NCBI RefSeq assembly: GCF_024721265.1
Contig: NZ_JAMXOC010000023.1
Span: forward strand, 1 to 52,294
Origin: Ohessyouella blattaphilus
GTDB lineage: Bacteria; Bacillota; Clostridia; Lachnospirales; Lachnospiraceae
Reading direction: 5' to 3'
DNA: 52,294 nucleotides
Below are positions 48,392 to 52,294 of this stretch, one piece after another (positions within the stretch are counted from its first letter, which is position 1; every line of letters starts with the position of its first letter). The translations under genes were made by a program, and so were the position numbers. A model generated the notes under the pieces. The model was given only the letters and a program-made list of their open reading frames with translations. It did not search any database and was not told where the DNA came from.

Positions 48392-48715
48392 ATGGAAGAT
48401 ATATTTTTCGCCATTATTATGGGGGTAGTGGCTTTAATATTCATAGTTCTCGGATATTTGTTATGGGTTAAGCAAAAGATAAGTATTCTACATGATTATC
48501 ATTATACCAAGGTTAAAGAAAATGATAAAAGAGCATATACGAGAGTTATGGGAATTGGAATGATTGTTATTGGTATCGGATGCTTGTTGTCTGGGATATA
48601 TAGTTTATTTATTTCAGGAGCGAAGAGTGGTATTTTATTTTTTGTTTTCTTTTTAGGAATTGGTTTATTAATAATGTTATATGGACAAATAAAGTATAAT
48701 CATGGATTATTTTAG
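48392..48715 (+). CDS. DUF3784-like membrane protein, 107 aa
   Basis: Three membrane helices (about 5-25, 51-72 and 80-98) with a polar loop (HDYHYTKVKENDKRAYTR) between the first two. The loop and size recall the DUF3784 family of small Firmicutes membrane proteins. AAAGGG precedes the ATG. Function unknown. Confidence 0.75.
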   Translation: MEDIFFAIIMGVVALIFIVLGYLLWVKQKISILHDYHYTKVKENDKRAYTRVMGIGMIVIGIGCLLSGIYSLFISGAKSGILFFVFFLGIGLLIMLYGQIKYNHGLF

Positions 48716-48782
48716 GGAGAACTTGTAATTTGAAGGGAGTGAATGTGGACAAAAAAATAATAATGGAGAGAGGGATAAAGAT

Positions 48783-49121
48783 ATGACAAGAATAAAGAGA
48801 GTTAATAGTTTAAAAAGAACTTTGTTTAATATGATTTTTTTATATTTGCTCCCAACCACTACAATCATGATAACGGCAGCCAGTTGGAATAAGTCATATG
48901 AATCTTTAACCATAAGTATAATTCCTATAATGTTGATAATTTGGTTTGTATCGTTAATGATCAGTGTTCTCTATTCTATAATAGGTAATTCAGGAAAAAG
49001 TGAGCGAATGAGCGTAGGAAGAATTGTTTTCTACTGCACTTCAACAGCATTTTGGATGATGTGTTGCTTTGTGGTTCTATTTTCAAGAAGTATTCTGTTG
49101 GGAGGATTTCACGCATCGTAA
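48783..49121 (+). CDS. Small membrane protein, 112 aa
   Basis: Three hydrophobic helices (about 14-32, 42-66 and 83-105) with short basic loops; start ATG after a GGAGAGAGGG ribosome-binding site. It lies 67 bp after the DUF3784-like gene and ends just before a terminator, so it is likely its partner. No family recognised. Confidence 0.6.
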   Translation: MTRIKRVNSLKRTLFNMIFLYLLPTTTIMITAASWNKSYESLTISIIPIMLIIWFVSLMISVLYSIIGNSGKSERMSVGRIVFYCTSTAFWMMCCFVVLFSRSILLGGFHAS

Positions 49122-49124
49122 CAA

Positions 49125-49156
49125 AAAAGTCTGGGAAACCCCAGACTTTTACTTTT
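49125..49156 (+). terminator. Terminator, bidirectional
   Basis: An 11-bp stem AAAAGTCTGGG/CCCAGACTTTT (49125-49150) with flanking A and T tracts. It ends the 112-aa gene and also the remnant on the other strand. Confidence 0.85.
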
Positions 49157-49380
49157 AGTCATTCCTATTAAATTTTTTGCCATTTCCCCATTCCCAACTT
49201 CCACTAGCACCGAGTGCGAAGTGAGCTTTAGCGATTCCTAAATCAATTGCCATAGCGTGAGCTGAGATATCACTGACAGAAGCGGTAACAAGGTCATCCC
49301 GATAAGTAAAAGTTACGGGTTGGCGATTCATTGCTGATGGAGCCAGTTGCACAGCTTCTATTCCTTTTACAAACCATTCC
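49155..49380 (-). pseudogene. 3' half of a nitroreductase split by the IS
   Basis: The minus-strand frame reads EWFVKGIEAVQLAPSAMNR, then DISAHAMAIDLGIAKAHFAL and ends at a stop at 49155. It is the C-terminal part of a TM1586-type nitroreductase; the matching N-terminal part lies at 51479-51955 on the other side of the IS. The frame is intact up to the IS edge. Confidence 0.85.
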
Positions 49381-49449
49381 GGTGGCTTCTTTTCTATAAA
49401 GTAAAGCAGAGTACCACGTCCATAAAACTTGCATGGGCGCGGGTGAATG

Positions 49450-49860
49450 CTACTGATTTTTAATATATTCTTGTACTAGAGAGAGGCTTTGCTCGCTAAC
49501 AGTAGCAACAAAATAACTACTCGACCAAAAGTAAGGTTTCCAGTAAAACCTCCCTACTTCTGTAGGATAATCTCGCCTGGCAAATCTTGCTGTCTTGGTT
49601 TTTAGCACATTTACAAATTCTGTAGGCGCCATTCCTGGAGTCGCTTCAAAAAGTAGATGTAGATGGTCTGCCTCTCCGTTTAATTCTAAGATATTGTAAC
49701 CTCGCTCCGTGCAGATATCTTCAATCAACTTGTAGACATAGTTTTTTACTGGACCAGTCAAGACTGGTTTTCGGTATTTTGTAACCAGAACAAGATGATA
49801 TTGAAGAAGAAAACACGAGTGCCGATACGTGTAATAAGGTTGATTATCTTTCTCGAACAT
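49450..49860 (-). CDS. tnpA: IS200/IS605 Y1 transposase TnpA
   Basis: A 136-aa HUH single-strand transposase. The HxH is in EADHLHLLFEA and the catalytic Tyr in VQEYIKNQ; the Rep-like start YHLVLVTKYRKPVL is typical. It cuts and rejoins single-stranded IS ends. Length is normal, so it appears intact. Confidence 0.95.
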   Translation of the reverse strand: MFEKDNQPYYTYRHSCFLLQYHLVLVTKYRKPVLTGPVKNYVYKLIEDICTERGYNILELNGEADHLHLLFEATPGMAPTEFVNVLKTKTARFARRDYPTEVGRFYWKPYFWSSSYFVATVSEQSLSLVQEYIKNQ

Positions 49861-49944
49861 TTGTTCTGTTTCTTCTTTACGTCCGCCTTTGTTAATGGTA
49901 CAATTACACTATAGAAACAAAGGGGTATCAAGAGGTTTAGCCAT

Positions 49945-51342
49945 ATGTATAAATCAAAGCAAATATTAATATCTAAGAGGAAAGAACCAGAACTATATAC
50001 TTACCTTGAAGACTTAGGATTTCTTGCTAAGAGTCTTTACAATGCGTCTTTGTTTCGTATACGACAAAACTTCACCGGCAGAAGGAAAGAAGTTCTTTCA
50101 GAAAATGAAGAGTTTGTAGCAGAAGAAATCAGGCAAGTCTTAAGTCGTTATCCCCATCTGCAAAAGCCTAAGTCTGTACTTACTTATACCTTCCTTGAGA
50201 AGTTAATGCGAGTAACCGAGAATCCAGATTTCTTTGCAGGACTTCCCATGCAAAGTGCACAAGCGGTAGTTAAGCAAGCCGTTACGGATTTTAATAACTG
50301 GTTAGCAGCTAAGAAGGACTACTGGAATCATCCCCATAAATACTTAGGGGAGCCGCAGATGCCAAGCTATAAGAAGGGAGAGTTCTGCTCCTTTCTTTTT
50401 ACAAATCAAGACTGTGTTCTTTACGCCAGGGAAGATTGCACCGAAGGCGCTAACCTTAAGTTCCCTAAGAAGAAGGGATATTATCTTCTAGCAAGCTTGC
50501 CACTAGATGCCAAGCTAAAGATGGTTCAGGTTTCTCGGTGCTACGATTCTTATAAGCTCGGCATTGTACTAGAATTTCCAGAACTAGAAGTCTGTACTGG
50601 CGAAAGAGTGGCCGCCATTGATTTTGGGATTAACAATCTTGCAACCATAGTATCCACAGGTGATATTTGCCAAGTATACAAGGGCGGGATTATCAAATCA
50701 AAGAATCAATGGTTTAATAAAGAACGAGCTAGGCTTACATCCATTATGACAAAAGGACATCAAGTAAAGCAAAGAGTGTCCTCAAGGCGACTTACGAGGT
50801 TAAGTAAAGATCGCCATTTATTTATCCAAGACTACTTTCACAAAGTAAGTAGGGATATCGTCAACGCCTGTGTAAAGGATGGCGTAGGAACGCTAATTCT
50901 TGGAGTTAATCAGGGATGGAAGCAAGAAGCAAATCTAGGAAAGGCAATGAATCAGTCCTTTACCCAGATTCCTCTAGGCATACTTAAAGAAATGATACGC
51001 TACAAAGCCGAGTGGGCAGGAATCTCTGTGTACGAACAGGAAGAATCTTATACTTCAAAAGCAGATTTTCTGTCGAGTGATGCCATGCCAGTGTATTCCA
51101 AAAAGCAAATGAGTGATCCTTTGCCAATTTTTAGCGGTAAACGAATCAAAAGAGGTTTATATGCTTCTGGATCAGGTGTCGTTTTAAATGCGGATGTAAA
51201 CGCAGCGGCTAACATAATGATAAAAGCGATTCCAACATCTTCTCTAGAGATAAAACGAGAAACATTAGAATCGCCTAAGGTTAGTAATCTTCGAGATTTA
51301 AACTGTAAAAGTATTCCGGTCAAACGGATAGTGGCGGCATGA
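49945..51342 (+). CDS. tnpB: IS605 TnpB RNA-guided nuclease homologue, no zinc ribbon
   Basis: A 465-aa TnpB. RuvC-I Asp in AAIDFGINNLATIV and RuvC-III Asp in NADVNAAANIM. The usual CxxC...CxxC zinc ribbon is absent: the stretch between EESYTSK and NADVNAA has no cysteine pair. The usual RuvC-II Glu site reads LILGVNQGWKQ, with Glu in EESYTSK a possible substitute. From memory this is a known zinc-less branch, not decay; the frame is intact. Confidence 0.9.
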   Translation: MYKSKQILISKRKEPELYTYLEDLGFLAKSLYNASLFRIRQNFTGRRKEVLSENEEFVAEEIRQVLSRYPHLQKPKSVLTYTFLEKLMRVTENPDFFAGLPMQSAQAVVKQAVTDFNNWLAAKKDYWNHPHKYLGEPQMPSYKKGEFCSFLFTNQDCVLYAREDCTEGANLKFPKKKGYYLLASLPLDAKLKMVQVSRCYDSYKLGIVLEFPELEVCTGERVAAIDFGINNLATIVSTGDICQVYKGGIIKSKNQWFNKERARLTSIMTKGHQVKQRVSSRRLTRLSKDRHLFIQDYFHKVSRDIVNACVKDGVGTLILGVNQGWKQEANLGKAMNQSFTQIPLGILKEMIRYKAEWAGISVYEQEESYTSKADFLSSDAMPVYSKKQMSDPLPIFSGKRIKRGLYASGSGVVLNADVNAAANIMIKAIPTSSLEIKRETLESPKVSNLRDLNCKSIPVKRIVAA

Positions 51343-51478
51343 GACCGCCTTCATGGCACGAACAGCCTGTACAATACAGGTTCGAAAGACGAAAGTGTTA
51401 CGGCTAGTAAAGTAAGTCGAAGACTTACATCCTTGTTTGCACTTCGGTGCACAAGATACCACTTCCAAGCATAGGCAT
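51343..51478 (+). ncRNA. Candidate TnpB guide (omega) RNA and right end
   Basis: Three hairpins in tandem after tnpB: CCTGT-ACAAT-ACAGG (51366-51380), GTAAGTC-GAA-GACTTAC (51412-51428) and TGCAC-TTCG-GTGCA (51438-51451). In IS605 elements this 3' region encodes the guide RNA, with the guide taken from the flank just past the right end (about 51479 on). The 5' limit is unknown and may lie inside tnpB. Confidence 0.6.
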
Positions 51479-51955
51479 TGGGAGTTGGTTATTCATATAA
51501 GTAAGTTCCTCTATGGATTTTGTCTTTCTGTGTGCGACTTTACGAATCAATCTTTCCTTCATTTTAGGCCCTTCAACATATCCGATGGTAATTGCAAGAG
51601 CAATGTATTCATCTTCAGCTAAGGGGATGGGTGCAGATTTTGTATCGTACATTCCCATCCAACAGGTTCCTAGTCCAAGAACCGTAGCTTCTAATACAAC
51701 AAGTTCTCCATAATATCCCAGCTTTTCTTCAGAATATGAATCCTTTTTATCGGCAATCATCAGAATTACATTTTTCACACCACTAAATAGACCATAGTGT
51801 GACTTTAAGTTACCTTCATAAATTTGCATACGATATCCTGGGCCAGAATAACGTTCAATAATCATCTGTAGTGATGATTGATCTTCATCTGTCAGCGGAG
51901 TAGGTTGATATGTTCTGCGTGATATACGCCTTTCTACTATTGGTAATAAATCTAT
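51479..51955 (-). pseudogene. 5' half of a nitroreductase split by the IS
   Basis: The minus-strand frame begins near IDLLPIVERRISRRTYQP (typical TM1586-type start) and runs to MNNQLP, where the IS joins; the further residues to a stop at 51425 are read from the IS. At the expected start (7 nt after AAGGAG, 51963-51968) the codon is ATA, not ATG, and no other ATG suits. The gene lies beside a promoter at 52011-52039. The product would lack the active-site half, so it is considered dead. Confidence 0.8.
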
Positions 51956-52010
51956 AACGGGTCTCCTTATTTTTTGTATTTCAATTGTAACATACCAAAT
52001 AATAAAAAAA

Positions 52011-52039
52011 TGTATAAAAGAGTATCTACATGTTGTAAA
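52011..52039 (-). promoter_or_regulatory. Promoter of the nitroreductase
   Basis: On the minus strand TTTACA (52034-52039), a 17-nt spacer and TATACA (52011-52016). The -35 overlaps an operator-like TTTACAACATGTA that matches the palindrome at 45584. Confidence 0.6.
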
Positions 52040-52115
52040 TAATAAATCTAAAACCACAATTTATAGCGCTATTCAAGTATTACTTGATAAAAGCAAAAAA
52101 ACTTTCAAAAAACCC

Positions 52116-52145
52116 TTGACACTTAGCGATTGAAAATGATACTAT
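52116..52145 (+). promoter_or_regulatory. rRNA operon promoter
   Basis: TTGACA (52116-52121), an 18-nt spacer and TACTAT (52140-52145). It directs transcription out of the window. Confidence 0.75.
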
Positions 52146-52294
52146 GTCTAGGCTGACTCGTGAGAGACAGTCGCTCGCAAGAGCAAAACAGAACCTTGAT
52201 AATTGAACAATAGACAACAAACCTGAAAATTTTTAAGAGAAAATTTTTAAGAACACGAGAGAAATGATTTATCATTTTTCTCACCCAAAATTAA
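52146..52294 (+). other. rRNA operon leader
   Basis: The stretch contains an inverted repeat GCTC-GCAA-GAGC, the phrase GAACCTTGATAATTGAAC typical of pre-16S leaders in Clostridia, a tandem 13-nt repeat AAAATTTTTAAGA and an imperfect GAGAAATGAT/ATCATTTTTCTC stem. The 16S gene should begin just past the right edge. No protein gene is seen from 51956 to the end. Confidence 0.65.

Larger units (their letters stand above)
49381..51478. mobile_element. IS605-type insertion sequence with divergent tnpA and tnpB
   Basis: About 2.1 kb bounded by the two nitroreductase halves, so the ends are set by protein continuity to within a few bases. It carries tnpA (minus) and tnpB (plus). Subterminal hairpins occur at the left (CCAT ... 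ATGG near 49420) and the right (TGCAC-TTCG-GTGCA, 51438-51451). No target duplication is expected or seen. Confidence 0.85.

Noticed and set aside
48707-48913. Minus-strand ORF between the two small membrane genes
   Set aside because: It overlaps the start of the 112-aa gene in antisense and has no ribosome-binding site.

Overview
The window comes from a low-GC Gram-positive anaerobe, most likely a member of the Lachnospiraceae or a close Clostridia relative. The reasons are the Firmicutes-type origin cluster, the DUF3881-serS-DUF4446 neighbourhood, Clostridia-type conjugation genes (CD1115/CD1112, PrgI and Maff2 families) and perfect AGGAGG ribosome-binding sites. Genus cannot be fixed from sequence reading alone.

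Region 1 (1 to about 23.7 kb, all genes on the minus strand) is most of an integrative and conjugative element (ICE); its left end lies outside the window. Read in the direction of transcription it holds an iteron-like repeat block, parA-parB-repA, a surface protein, a large VaFE/SpaA-type wall-anchored adhesin, a type IV secretion module (Maff2 pilin-like, VirB6-like, PrgI/VirB3-like, VirB4 ATPase, CHAP-lysozyme hydrolase and small membrane proteins), an orphan membrane gene, a candidate oriT with an RHH relaxosome protein (MobC-like), a two-gene AAA ATPase plus subtilisin-like protease cassette (IetAS-type defence/stability system), the relaxase, two coiled-coil proteins, the VirD4 coupling protein and a truncated DUF5688 gene. 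The IetAS cassette has its own consensus promoter and sits between mobC and the relaxase, so it looks like cargo. A tRNA-Arg(CCT) gene borders the element at 23.8 kb and is the likely attachment site. No integrase is visible.

Region 2 (24 to 45 kb) is the chromosomal origin. On the minus strand: rpmH-rnpA-yidD-yidC-jag-mnmE-mnmG-rsmG, then soj(parA)-parB with two perfect parS sites, DUF4446, serS and DUF3881. On the plus strand: dnaA-oriC-dnaN-S4 protein-recF-gyrB-gyrA. The strand switch between rpmH and dnaA, the DnaA boxes and an AT-rich unwinding region after dnaA place oriC at 37.9-38.1 kb. An alpha/beta-hydrolase-like gene that seems to have lost its catalytic histidine sits beside parS.

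Region 3 (45 to 52.3 kb) is accessory: a C_GCAxxG_C_C redox protein, a candidate large structured RNA (possibly the raiA motif) whose spurious ORF could be mistaken for a gene, a PlsC acyltransferase, a YjbR/MmcQ protein, tRNA-Ser(GCT) with an integrase scar at its 3' end, a GNAT acetyltransferase, an XRE regulator, small membrane proteins, and an IS605-type element (divergent tnpA/tnpB) that has split a nitroreductase gene in two. The window ends in the promoter and leader of an rRNA operon, just before the 16S gene.

The strongest candidates for follow-up are the IetAS cargo inside the ICE mobilisation region, the structured RNA at 45.66-45.88 kb, the 24-bp palindrome/iteron block of the ICE, and the TnpB with no zinc ribbon.
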